From GWC2-37-8 sp964485555 (lineage in GTDB: Bacteria; Patescibacteriota; Minisyncoccia; Moranbacterales; GWC2-37-73), in assembly GCA_964485555.1 (NCBI GenBank), contig CAZAJN010000069.1, positions 1 to 26,350 of the forward strand: DNA of 26,350 nucleotides, written 5' to 3'. The position numbers and the translations under genes were made by a program. The stretch's first letter is position 1, and every line of letters begins with the position of its first letter. This document shows, piece after piece, positions 6,452 to 12,951 of the stretch. The notes under the pieces were generated by a model. It was not told where the DNA came from. It saw only the letters and a list, made by a program, of their open reading frames with translations, and ran no database searches.

Positions 6452-7288
6452 ATGAAAAAAAAGAAAGTTTATTTAGCACCTATGGATGATATAAACGATA
6501 TCGCCTTTAGAATGGTTTGTAAAAAAGCAGGTGCGAAAAGAACATATACAAACATGATTTTTCCGAGCTTGAATCAAAAACTATATCTACAGGACAAACC
6601 TGTAATTCAAGTCGTTTGTAAGAATGAAAAAGGAATCGCTAGTTTTATGAGAAAGTATGATTCCATAGTCTCTGGATGGAATCTTAATTTGGGTTGTCCT
6701 GGAAAGCTCGCCGAAGACGGTGGATACGGGGCGTTTTTAACGGATATTAGAATTATTGAAAAGATACTTATAGTAATGAGGTGCAATACGAAAAAGCCCC
6801 TATCTATAAAATTAAGAAAAACACCCAGCACAAAAAAAATAATAGGTATTGCGAATAAATATTGCGAAGAGATTGCTATCCATCCAAGAACTATTGAACA
6901 AGGATATATGAGTGTTTCAGACGTGAGGTTTGCTAAGTCTTTGAGAAAAGAAACGGGTTTGCCTATTATTTATTCGGGAGATATAGATGAAAATAATTGC
7001 GATAGATTTCTTAATTATTTTGACGGGGTTATGATTGGTAGAAGCGCTATCGGTAATCCCGACATTTTTTCAAAGATATATAAGAATAAAAAGAAAATTA
7101 ATTTTTTGAATTACCTTGAATTTGCAAGTAAATACAAACTTCCTTTACAACAAATATTATTTCAAGCGATAAATTTCAATAATCGAATCCCCGGAGGAGA
7201 GCGGTATATTTTAAAAATTATTAAAGCAAGAAGCATTAAAAGACTTCGCTTTATTTTTGCCTGGACATACAAACGTCTTCTAATTTAA
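6452..7288 (+). CDS. tRNA-dihydrouridine synthase-like flavoprotein
   Basis: 278 aa, TIM-barrel FMN protein of the Dus family (COG0042), which reduces uridines in tRNA. Family marks: LAPMDDINDIAFR near 8-20, NLGCP at 79-83, IHPRT at 143-147 (His144, Arg146 for FMN and phosphate), YSGDID near 175-180, and GVMIGRSAIGNP near the C-terminal side of the barrel. Where bacterial Dus enzymes have their catalytic Cys (GACLM-type motif), this protein reads YGAFLTD, so the usual acid is replaced by Phe. It may be an archaeal-like or altered-function member. The length is below the usual 310-330 aa. The gene is very AT-rich and has no SD. Confidence 0.8.
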   Translation: MKKKKVYLAPMDDINDIAFRMVCKKAGAKRTYTNMIFPSLNQKLYLQDKPVIQVVCKNEKGIASFMRKYDSIVSGWNLNLGCPGKLAEDGGYGAFLTDIRIIEKILIVMRCNTKKPLSIKLRKTPSTKKIIGIANKYCEEIAIHPRTIEQGYMSVSDVRFAKSLRKETGLPIIYSGDIDENNCDRFLNYFDGVMIGRSAIGNPDIFSKIYKNKKKINFLNYLEFASKYKLPLQQILFQAINFNNRIPGGERYILKIIKARSIKRLRFIFAWTYKRLLI

Positions 7289-7317
7289 AATATAATCACA
7301 GTGGTGCTTTTAATTTA

Positions 7318-7460
7318 TTAAACCAAGGTTAACAATTCGCCAACTTGTCTTAGTATCGTATCTGGATCAAGAAGACTCTCTAGCCAGCCGAATGTTCGAA
7401 AGCTGGCTTGATAAGCGAGTAAATGTCAAAAGAGGCTTATTTCAGCCTCTTTTTGCTGTT
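7318..7460 (-). repeat. interspersed cassette-boundary repeat R6
   Basis: The minus-strand frame (7425 to 7318) encodes 35 codons with SFRTFGWLESLLDPDTILRQ, then a stop. A TGA directly precedes it. The hairpin AGAGGCTTATTTCAGCCTCT (7431-7450) plus TTTTTG is a plus-strand terminator for the Dus-like gene. It shares its outer segment and following promoter with R2. Confidence 0.88.
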
Positions 7461-7465
7461 TAGAC

Positions 7466-7494
7466 TTGACTCGATTCAAATTTTTTGATAAACT
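7466..7494 (+). promoter_or_regulatory. promoter of the tiny two-gene unit
   Basis: TTGACT (7466-7471), 17 bp, TAAACT (7489-7494). It has the same relation to R6 as the promoter at 1556-1584 has to R2. Confidence 0.6.
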
Positions 7495-7530
7495 TTTTTA
7501 TCAGTGCTCATTAACAATTAAGTTGCAAAT

Positions 7531-7571
7531 TGTCATCCAAGTAATGAAATTTATTGATTGCTTGGATGACA
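7531..7571 (+). promoter_or_regulatory. palindromic 5' leader element B
   Basis: TGTCATCCAAG and CTTGGATGACA form a perfect 11-bp stem, with AAT/ATT pairing further in. The loop region AAATTTATTGATT and the tail ACAGTTTGTG are the same as in element A (1619-1663), while the stem sequence is replaced on both sides. Confidence 0.65.
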
Positions 7572-7608
7572 GTTTGTGAAAAATACTTTAGTAAAAAAGG
7601 AGACAATC

Positions 7609-7764
7609 ATGAGGGATTATGACTTTCAGTCAATAGCGCTAGACTTTGCAAGCACTTCAGTTAATGTTGTTTGCAGAAAATGTAAAAAAGTTATCGACCA
7701 AGTCTGCGAAGTATTCTTGGATTTGGTCACAAAAAATGTGATTGCTGGAAAAGAAAACCGGTAA
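7609..7764 (+). CDS. tiny hypothetical protein, 51 aa
   Basis: Function not recognised. The ATG follows the SD AAAGGAG (7597-7602) at good spacing; an in-frame ATG at 7576 lies inside the leader and has no SD. The product has a CRKC pair, a third Cys in VIDQVCE, and amphipathic helices. It is too short for a confident fold. It is followed 34 bp later by a small membrane protein, so the two may be co-translated. Confidence 0.55.
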   Translation: MRDYDFQSIALDFASTSVNVVCRKCKKVIDQVCEVFLDLVTKNVIAGKENR

Positions 7765-7798
7765 AGGCAATATAAAAACGAAACGAGGAGAGTGTCTT

Positions 7799-7996
7799 AT
7801 GTTTAAGTTGCAACTAGCATGCTCAGATAACACAAAAATCTATATTACGCTTACAGTGCTTGTCTGTAGTGTTTGTGGAATCTTTTTTTGTATGGCACTC
7901 AATCTTGGAAAATGGGCGATTGTTCCATTTTCAGGAATGTTTGTTTCATTGTTGGTTTTGGTCGTAGCTCCATGGATAAATTGCCATCGCTATTGA
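7799..7996 (+). CDS. small two-helix membrane protein, 65 aa
   Basis: Function not recognised. The start is set by GAGGAG (7785-7790) 8 bp upstream; a longer frame begins at 7742 but overlaps the previous gene without an SD. The product has two membrane segments, about residues 15-33 (YITLTVLVCSVCGIFFCMA) and 39-57 (IVPFSGMFVSLLVLVVAP), and a short cytoplasmic or external N-terminus. The small soluble plus small membrane pair could be a toxin-antitoxin or immunity-type cassette, but nothing in the sequence proves that. Confidence 0.55.
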   Translation: MFKLQLACSDNTKIYITLTVLVCSVCGIFFCMALNLGKWAIVPFSGMFVSLLVLVVAPWINCHRY

Positions 7997-8046
7997 TAAA
8001 GGCAAGCCTGAAGATGTAACTTTAAAAACCTGCTTGTTATTTGTTC

Positions 8047-8243
8047 TTAATTGTGCTGCCCCAGGGTAATTTCTCCTGCGGGCAGTTTTTTGTGCAAAGG
8101 ATCGGTCAACTTTTCCAATGTGCTTATGATTTCTTTCCAGCTAAAAGTTCTAAGTTTGTTTACCAAGGGGAGCAAGCAGGGCGAGGCTATGATAAGCTTC
8201 GTTTTTTTGTTACCATTTTTGTAACCATAAGCAAAATTAGAAC
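8047..8243 (-). repeat. interspersed cassette-boundary repeat R7
   Basis: The minus-strand remnant reads LLPLVNKLRTFSWKE, continues 28 more codons and ends GQHN-stop at 8047. The hairpin GAGGCTATGATAAGCTTC is at about 8183-8200. The outer segment (about 8209-8243) is lengthened by a GTTAC/GTAAC duplication compared with R1 and R4. Translation of the 3' part overlaps the terminator at 8056-8091. Confidence 0.75.
8056..8091 (+). terminator. intrinsic terminator after the small membrane protein
   Basis: CTGCCC (8056-8061) and GGGCAG (8080-8085) followed by six Ts. The loop is 18 nt. Confidence 0.7.
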
Positions 8244-8332
8244 TTCTATGCTACAATAAAGATACATAAAGTATAATTTGAATGGAAAAATACTCTCAAT
8301 TGTTGCTTACCTTAAGCTTGCACCAGCAACAC

Positions 8333-8396
8333 TGGACAAGTGCCTTCAAATCTGCTATAATTGATACATATTAAAGACGGGTGAAAGCCGTCTTTT
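8333..8396 (+). promoter_or_regulatory. promoter followed at once by a terminator hairpin (leader module 1)
   Basis: TGGACA (8333-8338), 17 bp, TATAAT (8356-8361) with upstream TGC. The hairpin AAAGACGG-gtgaaag-CCGTCTTT (8373-8395) with a T-run starts about 5 nt after the expected transcription start. The coiled-coil gene begins about 35 nt further on. The same module, with nearly the same sequence, is at 23731-23824. The arrangement suggests attenuation or a very short abundant RNA. Confidence 0.7.
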
Positions 8397-8431
8397 TGTC
8401 TTTTTATATAATAAAAATAATAAAAAAAGCT

Positions 8432-8896
8432 ATGAATGAAGGAAAAATGTTTGGCAATCAAGGCTCCCCTGAGCAAATCAAAGCGGCTGAAGAACGAATG
8501 AGCCCTTTAGAAGAAAAAGCATCTAAAACAAGAGAAGAATACCTTGCAAAATGGAAAGAGGCTGGACTTGATGGTGAGTTATATTCTCTAAATCCTGACA
8601 ATACACATTATGCTCGTTATTATGTTGGAACTATAAATGGCCATAAAGTGAAGTTTGATTTTGATCGAGGTGTTGGAAAAATAGACGACAGAGTTCTAAG
8701 TAAAGAGCAAATTGATGACCTTTGGAAAAAATATAAAGATTTGGCTGCTCCTTTCGATGATGTTCAAGAAGCAGAAAAACAAATTCAAGAAACTCTTACT
8801 ATTCAAAAAAGAGAGGAAATGGTCAGACAAAGAGAAGAAGAGGAACGCATTGAAGCGGAAAAAACACAGGCTTTGGTCGATGAACTTCTCAAATAA
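8432..8896 (+). CDS. charged coiled-coil protein, 154 aa
   Basis: Function not recognised. The frame is open from a GTG at 8381, but that lies within the leader hairpin, so the ATG at 8432 (or 8447) is the likely start. The N-terminal helices are rich in Glu and Lys (SPEQIKAAEERMSPLEEKA), the middle has a small beta segment (HYARYYVGTINGHKVKFDFD), and the C-terminal third (about residues 105-154) is a strong coiled coil with many EE and KRE pairs. No signal peptide. It is AT-rich, the only gene of its unit, and followed by its own terminator. Confidence 0.65.
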   Translation: MNEGKMFGNQGSPEQIKAAEERMSPLEEKASKTREEYLAKWKEAGLDGELYSLNPDNTHYARYYVGTINGHKVKFDFDRGVGKIDDRVLSKEQIDDLWKKYKDLAAPFDDVQEAEKQIQETLTIQKREEMVRQREEEERIEAEKTQALVDELLK

Positions 8897-8913
8897 TTAT
8901 AAAAAAAGTAAAG

Positions 8914-8943
8914 CCGGAAATCTTAGCGATTTCTGGTTTTTTT
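8914..8943 (+). terminator. intrinsic terminator after the coiled-coil gene
   Basis: CCGGAAATC and GATTTCTGG form a 9-bp stem (one wobble) with a 5-nt loop, then seven Ts. Confidence 0.88.
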
Positions 8944-9089
8944 GTTTATTAAAAATCAAACGTGTTCAAAAATAATTGCAAATCTTCCCTGAATCTGGGC
9001 GATTTTAGTTCTGGATACAATAATTTGCTAATATGGTTTGGATGAGGAGTTTACACTTGATAGCGTAGCGTACGGGTAAATATTGCCGT

Positions 9090-9133
9090 CGGAGCTATGT
9101 CAAAAAAGAGGCTTGTTTTTAGCCTTTCTTGTT
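9090..9133 (-). repeat. partial cassette-boundary repeat R8
   Basis: On the minus strand GGCT...AGCCTC, a T-run, GACAT and GCTC line up with the same blocks in R4 and R6 (AGCCTCTTTTGACATTTGCTC). The coding remnant with FRTF is not recognisable and the outer segment is lost. It sits between the coiled-coil gene and the 156-aa gene, where another boundary would be expected. Confidence 0.45.
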
Positions 9134-9159
9134 CTTTTTGACGAAATAAGTGTGAAGTA

Positions 9160-9188
9160 TTGACTATGGTTTGATTGTGTATTAGGAT
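9160..9188 (+). promoter_or_regulatory. promoter of the 156-aa gene
   Basis: TTGACT (9160-9165), 17 bp, TAGGAT (9183-9188), directly behind R8, as for other units. Confidence 0.55.
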
Positions 9189-9265
9189 ATTAAGTCAATG
9201 ATCCATAATTTATAAGTCATCGCAATTGTATTAGCACATTCCCAAAATAAAGGAGGTAGTCAGTT

Positions 9266-9736
9266 ATGAAAGTTGTCGGGTATGAGAAAACGGATCAGGG
9301 ACCTGTTATAGTGGATGTCTGCGACGTAGACATCAACCAGGAATCAGAAACAGTGATTGAACGCTTTGACGCATTCTTTAAGGACGTCCCTCTTCATGGA
9401 GGAAAAGAGTGGAAGACGCTAAGCGTCAATGAAATTGTCCCCATATTTCGTGAAGCAGCCGTGGAAATTCGCAAGATGTACCAAGCGTGGCATGATGCAG
9501 CTATTCAGCAGCACTCTACCAAAAACCCCTTGATAAGGTGGTGGTTGGAAATCCGGGGATGGACTGCGCCTTGCGTCCCGTCTGAAAAAGAGTTGATTGA
9601 GGACATCGCAACTCGCTGCATGAGGTTGTCGAGTTGGATGGGGGAGAATAGCACTCGTCCGTTCTATGCTGGATCGGATATGAACTATCTGATCTGCAAA
9701 CCTAAAGAGGTGGCAGAGAAACTGCTAAAAGCATAA
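9266..9736 (+). CDS. hypothetical protein, 156 aa
   Basis: Function not recognised. The consensus SD AAAGGAGGT (9249-9257) precedes the ATG. The product is soluble: a beta-rich start (VVGYEKTDQGPVIVDVCDVD), then a mostly helical body with tryptophans (NPLIRWWLEIRGWTAP) and a C-terminal helix. No signal peptide or metal-binding cluster was seen. GC content is higher than the AT-rich neighbours. The strong SD and composition match the other apparently imported genes of this region. An intrinsic terminator follows. Confidence 0.7.
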   Translation: MKVVGYEKTDQGPVIVDVCDVDINQESETVIERFDAFFKDVPLHGGKEWKTLSVNEIVPIFREAAVEIRKMYQAWHDAAIQQHSTKNPLIRWWLEIRGWTAPCVPSEKELIEDIATRCMRLSSWMGENSTRPFYAGSDMNYLICKPKEVAEKLLKA

Positions 9737-9756
9737 GTGCCAGAGCCTATTCTATC

Positions 9757-9791
9757 GGGGTGAAGAGATATTCTCTTTGCCCCTTTTTTTT
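9757..9791 (+). terminator. intrinsic terminator after the 156-aa gene
   Basis: GGGG-tg-AAGAGA and TCTCTT-tg-CCCC pair around a TAT loop, followed by eight Ts. Confidence 0.9.
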
Positions 9792-9864
9792 ATTAGTAAA
9801 AATGATCTATTTTAAATCCCTTGGCACTTGTGCGTCGGAACAATAGGGTGGATCCTGTTAATAA

Positions 9865-9969
9865 CACTACAAAAGGCACACTTATGCCGAGCACTTGGAT
9901 CAGCCTGAAATCAAGCGGATGTTTCGAGCAGTCTTAAATTTTAAGACTATAGAATTCTGGAAAGAATGA
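9865..9969 (+). pseudogene. C-terminal gene remnant, 34 codons
   Basis: An open frame between stops encodes KRHTYAEHLDQPEIKRMF and then RAVLNFKTIEFWKE before a TGA. It has no start codon in a sensible context and looks like the 3' end of a decayed gene of unknown family. The opposite strand is also open over much of this stretch (LDFRLIQVLGISVPFVVLL), so the call is uncertain. This is the only content seen in the gap 9792-10016 besides AT-rich sequence. Confidence 0.35.
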
Positions 9970-10016
9970 TTATCACGTAAATGTATTTATATATGTAATC
10001 ATTTATTTTAAAATAT

Positions 10017-10394
10017 ATGGCTAAATATGTTGACGGCTTCGTTTTGTCGGTTCCCAAGAAAAATCTTGATGACTACACATCCATGGCTCAGAAAGGTGGG
10101 GAAGTTTGGAAAAAACATGGCGCGCTGGAATATTTTGAATGTGTGGGTGAGGATCTTGATCCAAAAATGGAAGGAATGAAATTCATGAAATTTCCAGAGT
10201 TGGCGAAAGCTGGCGAGGATGAAATAGTCATCTTTTCCTTTATTGTTTTTGAGTCAAGGGAGCACAGGGATCAGGTCAATGCCAAAGTCATGAAAGATCC
10301 ACTCATGAGTGGCGCTGAATTCAAGGACAAACCCATGCCTTTCGATGTAAGCAAGATGGCTTATGGCGGATTTGAAGCAATTGTAAGTCTTTAG
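10017..10394 (+). CDS. DUF1428 family protein (YbaA-like)
   Basis: 125 aa, matching the small DUF1428 family (ferredoxin-like fold, related to dimeric alpha-beta barrels). Typical marks: MAKYVDGFVLSVPKKNLDDY at the start, WKKHGALEYFECVGEDL near 32-48, FSFIVFESREHRDQVNAKVMKDP in the middle and a C-terminal MAYGGFEAIV. The biochemical function is unknown for the family. The start lacks an SD and follows an AT-rich stretch. A hairpin terminator shared with the opposite strand begins in its stop codon. It is the last gene before the ATP-grasp gene, and no boundary repeat separates the two. Confidence 0.9.
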   Translation: MAKYVDGFVLSVPKKNLDDYTSMAQKGGEVWKKHGALEYFECVGEDLDPKMEGMKFMKFPELAKAGEDEIVIFSFIVFESREHRDQVNAKVMKDPLMSGAEFKDKPMPFDVSKMAYGGFEAIVSL

Positions 10395-10441
10395 TTTAAG
10401 CATCAAAAAGGGCGAAACATCGTCTTTTTTGATGCTTAAAC
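10394..10441. terminator. bidirectional hairpin terminator
   Basis: GTTTAAGCATCAAAAA and TTTTTGATGCTTAAAC flank a smaller GGCG/CGTC pairing. The stem supplies T-rich 3' flanks on both strands. Confidence 0.75.
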
Positions 10442-10453
10442 AATTCTAAAAAG

Positions 10454-10482
10454 TTGACATTTTATTGAAAATATTGTATGCT
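10454..10482 (+). promoter_or_regulatory. promoter of the ATP-grasp gene
   Basis: TTGACA (10454-10459), 17 bp, TATGCT (10477-10482). Because the frame's upstream TTG at 10482 falls in the -10 box, the start must be the ATG at 10536. Confidence 0.75.
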
Positions 10483-10535
10483 TGATATCTTGTGCGATAG
10501 AACACGTTTGGAAAATTAATGACCAAGAAAACTTT

Positions 10536-11483
10536 ATGAAAAAAAATCCTCTCATCATCAAAAATGCCGTTTTAGCAATGGGTGGAACCATTGAAGAATT
10601 CATTCCTGAGAGAGGATGTTTCTATATTAATGTGCTTGGCAAGCGAATTTTGCTGGAAAGAAAAATTTCAATCACCAGACAATCTTTTGTGAGCGGTCAA
10701 CTGACCAGGTGCAAGGACATTACAAATGAATTGCTTAGAGTGAATGGCTTGCCAACACCTGAAACAAAATGTTTCTACAAGAAAAGTTACAGCCTGATTG
10801 ATGCAAAAGAAAAACTTTCTCAGCTCAGATATCCTATCATCCTGAAGGATGCGCAGGGCTCAAATAGTCGTGGAATTTTTCCTCTTATTGGGAACATCAA
10901 GGATGCCATAATCCTGTTGGAAGAGGAATTGCCACATTATCGAAGCATGATCGCACAGGAAATGGTTTTCGGCAAAGAATATAGAATATTGATTTTGGAT
11001 GAAAAGGTTATTGGTGCGCTTGAAATGATTCCGCCGTATGCTGTCGGAGATGGCGTTTCAACGATCCGTGACATTGTCCAGAAAAAGCAGACTCTGACAG
11101 AAAAGCGAACAGAATTTGATGAAAAATTGGAGCAGATTTTGCTCGAACAAAATTTCACATTAGAAAGTGTCATGTCGAAAAATGAGATTGCTTATATTAA
11201 AAAAAGTTCGTGTTTGGCTGAGGGTGGAGAGACCCGCGACGTGACAAATATTGTTCATCCAAGTATTGAAAAAATATGCGTAGAAGCGTCGAAGGTTGTC
11301 GGAAAATATCTGGTCGGCATCGATGTGATGTGCGAGGACATTTCTTTGGATCCAAAAATTCAGCCTTTCAATATCATTGAAATTAACGGTAAACCGGATC
11401 TGTATATTCACTATAATCCCACCCATGGTGAAAGCAGAAATGTGGTGGAAGACATCGTTAGGTTCATGGCGAAAACAGCCTAA
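10536..11483 (+). CDS. ATP-grasp ligase, cyanophycin-synthetase-like
   Basis: 315 aa from this start. ATP-grasp fold as in cyanophycin synthetase and glutathione-synthase-like ligases, which join amino acids or peptides using an acyl-phosphate. Seen: TRQSFVSGQLTRCKDITNEL (substrate side), YPIILKDAQGSNSRGIF (ATP-binding loop), an AQEMVFGKEYRILILD strand pair, YAVGDGVSTIRDIV (GDG-ST motif), GGETRDVTN, VGIDVMCEDI and a C-terminal IIEINGKPDLYIH with the metal-binding Glu and Asn. The Mur-ligase half of true cyanophycin synthetase is absent, so the product is unknown. No partner enzyme lies nearby. Confidence 0.82.
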   Translation: MKKNPLIIKNAVLAMGGTIEEFIPERGCFYINVLGKRILLERKISITRQSFVSGQLTRCKDITNELLRVNGLPTPETKCFYKKSYSLIDAKEKLSQLRYPIILKDAQGSNSRGIFPLIGNIKDAIILLEEELPHYRSMIAQEMVFGKEYRILILDEKVIGALEMIPPYAVGDGVSTIRDIVQKKQTLTEKRTEFDEKLEQILLEQNFTLESVMSKNEIAYIKKSSCLAEGGETRDVTNIVHPSIEKICVEASKVVGKYLVGIDVMCEDISLDPKIQPFNIIEINGKPDLYIHYNPTHGESRNVVEDIVRFMAKTA

Positions 11484-11500
11484 ACATTTCGCATGAAGTG

Positions 11501-11528
11501 TTGACAGTAAAAATATTTTTTATAAAAT
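11501..11528 (+). promoter_or_regulatory. promoter of the HtrA gene
   Basis: TTGACA (11501-11506), 16 bp, TAAAAT (11523-11528). It leaves an A/T-rich leader of about 47 nt without an SD. Confidence 0.65.
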
Positions 11529-11581
11529 TAAATTAGCAATCTCACTTAGTTGGTGCTAATTAAATATTAAAAATAAAAAAT

Positions 11582-12859
11582 ATGAAATTAAAGGAAAGTT
11601 TCAACCTTTCGCTCAAAATATTAGTGGCGCTGCTAATCTCAGCTTCCATTTTCGGAGGACTGCTGATATATGCTGGGGTGAAATCAATCCAATGGGGAGC
11701 GGGCAAATATGAGAAAATAAAAAATGATCAGAATTTATTTTCCGAGCTTGGTGAAATGTTTGAAAAAAAAGACATTCGAAACGTGCAGCCGATAAAGGTT
11801 GTCGATGAACAATCACAAGTGATCGAGGTGGTGAAAAAGGCGTCGCCTGCAGTGGTCAGTATTGTAGCTTCAGCCCAGATTCCAACTTTTGAGACATATT
11901 TTGACACTCCCTATGGAATGCCTGAGGAATTCGGTCAATTTTTCAGCATGCCGCGACAAAGGCAAAATGGAACTCAAGAGCAAAAGATCGGAGCCGGAAC
12001 TGGTTTTCTGGTTTCTTCCGACGGGTATATCATAACCAACAAGCATGTGGTGAGCGAACAAGAAGCTGACTATACCGTATATCTTAATGATGAAAGCAAT
12101 CGGGGAGAAAAAATGAAAGCGCGCGTCATCGCTCTTGATCCCAAAAATGATTTAGCGGTTCTTAAAATTGAAAAAGATGGATTGCCGCACCTTGCTTTCG
12201 CAGATTCTGGCGGATTGCAAGTTGGCCAAACTGTCATAACAATCGGTTATGCCTTGGGTGAATTTGACAACACTGTGAGCAAGGGCGTCATTTCCGGCCT
12301 CTCTCGCTCCATAACTGCCGGAGGTGGGATGCAAAAAACTGAGCAACTTAAAAATTTGATCCAAAGTGATGCCGCAATTAATCCAGGAAACTCAGGAGGA
12401 CCGATGCTTGATATCGAAGGAAACGTGATTGGCGTGAATGTTGCAATGGCGAGCGCTGAAAATATTGGTTTCGCTATCTTGGGAAATGAAGCTCGAGAAG
12501 TTTTTGAACAAGTGAAAAATACAGGGACAATAAGTGGCAAGGAGACCGCATTTTTGGGAGTTAGATATCTTCCCATCACCGAGGGTATTCAAAAACAAAA
12601 CAAACTTCCCTATGGATATGGAGCCTTGGTTTCTCGAGGAGAAACGCGAAGTGAACTTGCCGTGACTCCGGGATCTCCAGCAGACAAAGCAGGCTTAGTG
12701 GAGAATGATATCATTCTGGAAATAAATGAAGAAAAGATAAATGAAAGAAATGCGCTAGCCGATATTGTTTCTCGCTACAAGCCAGGAGAGGAAATTACAC
12801 TCAAAGTTTATCATCGAGGAGAAGAGAAGGACGTCAAAGCAGTGCTTGGAAAAAATTAG
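11582..12859 (+). CDS. HtrA/DegP-type serine protease with PDZ domain
   Basis: 425 aa. An N-terminal membrane anchor (about residues 9-33) places the enzyme outside the cytoplasmic membrane, where HtrA proteases degrade misfolded envelope proteins. Trypsin-like domain: TNKHVV with His155, DPKNDLAVLK with Asp190, and GNSGGP with Ser271 form the triad. One PDZ domain follows (about 325-420; GSPADKAGLVENDIILEINE). A Met/Gln-rich loop (GMPEEFGQFFSMPRQRQNG) before the catalytic domain matches the LA-loop region of the family. Single gene with its own promoter; convergent with the RND operon across a shared terminator. Confidence 0.95.
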   Translation: MKLKESFNLSLKILVALLISASIFGGLLIYAGVKSIQWGAGKYEKIKNDQNLFSELGEMFEKKDIRNVQPIKVVDEQSQVIEVVKKASPAVVSIVASAQIPTFETYFDTPYGMPEEFGQFFSMPRQRQNGTQEQKIGAGTGFLVSSDGYIITNKHVVSEQEADYTVYLNDESNRGEKMKARVIALDPKNDLAVLKIEKDGLPHLAFADSGGLQVGQTVITIGYALGEFDNTVSKGVISGLSRSITAGGGMQKTEQLKNLIQSDAAINPGNSGGPMLDIEGNVIGVNVAMASAENIGFAILGNEAREVFEQVKNTGTISGKETAFLGVRYLPITEGIQKQNKLPYGYGALVSRGETRSELAVTPGSPADKAGLVENDIILEINEEKINERNALADIVSRYKPGEEITLKVYHRGEEKDVKAVLGKN

Positions 12860-12880
12860 ACACTCTTAAGTTCAAAAAGA

Positions 12881-12926
12881 ATTTAAAAAAGAATTACGTA
12901 ATTTAATACGTAATTCTTTTTTAAAT
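12881..12926. terminator. bidirectional terminator between HtrA and RND genes
   Basis: Two perfect 20-bp arms (ATTTAAAAAAGAATTACGTA and its complement) around a 6-nt loop (ATTTAA), giving T-runs on both strands. The AATTACGTA core is shared with the palindrome at 20560-20601. Confidence 0.9.
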
Positions 12927-12951
12927 GTCAGATGTTGCAAAACATCGCGCA

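Noticed and set aside
8381..8431. GTG start for the coiled-coil protein
   Set aside because: It lies in the loop of the leader hairpin; ATG codons at 8432 or 8447 are more plausible.
327..9133. Classical integron attC sites
   Set aside because: The repeats have hairpins and a regular position, but no RYYYAAC/GTTRRRY core pair was found, and no integron integrase lies in the window.
327..9133. CRISPR array
   Set aside because: Repeats are more than 100 bp, diverged, and separated by whole genes, with no uniform short spacers and no cas genes.
10482..10535. TTG start for the ATP-grasp protein
   Set aside because: It overlaps the -10 box of a strong promoter; the ATG at 10536 is used instead.
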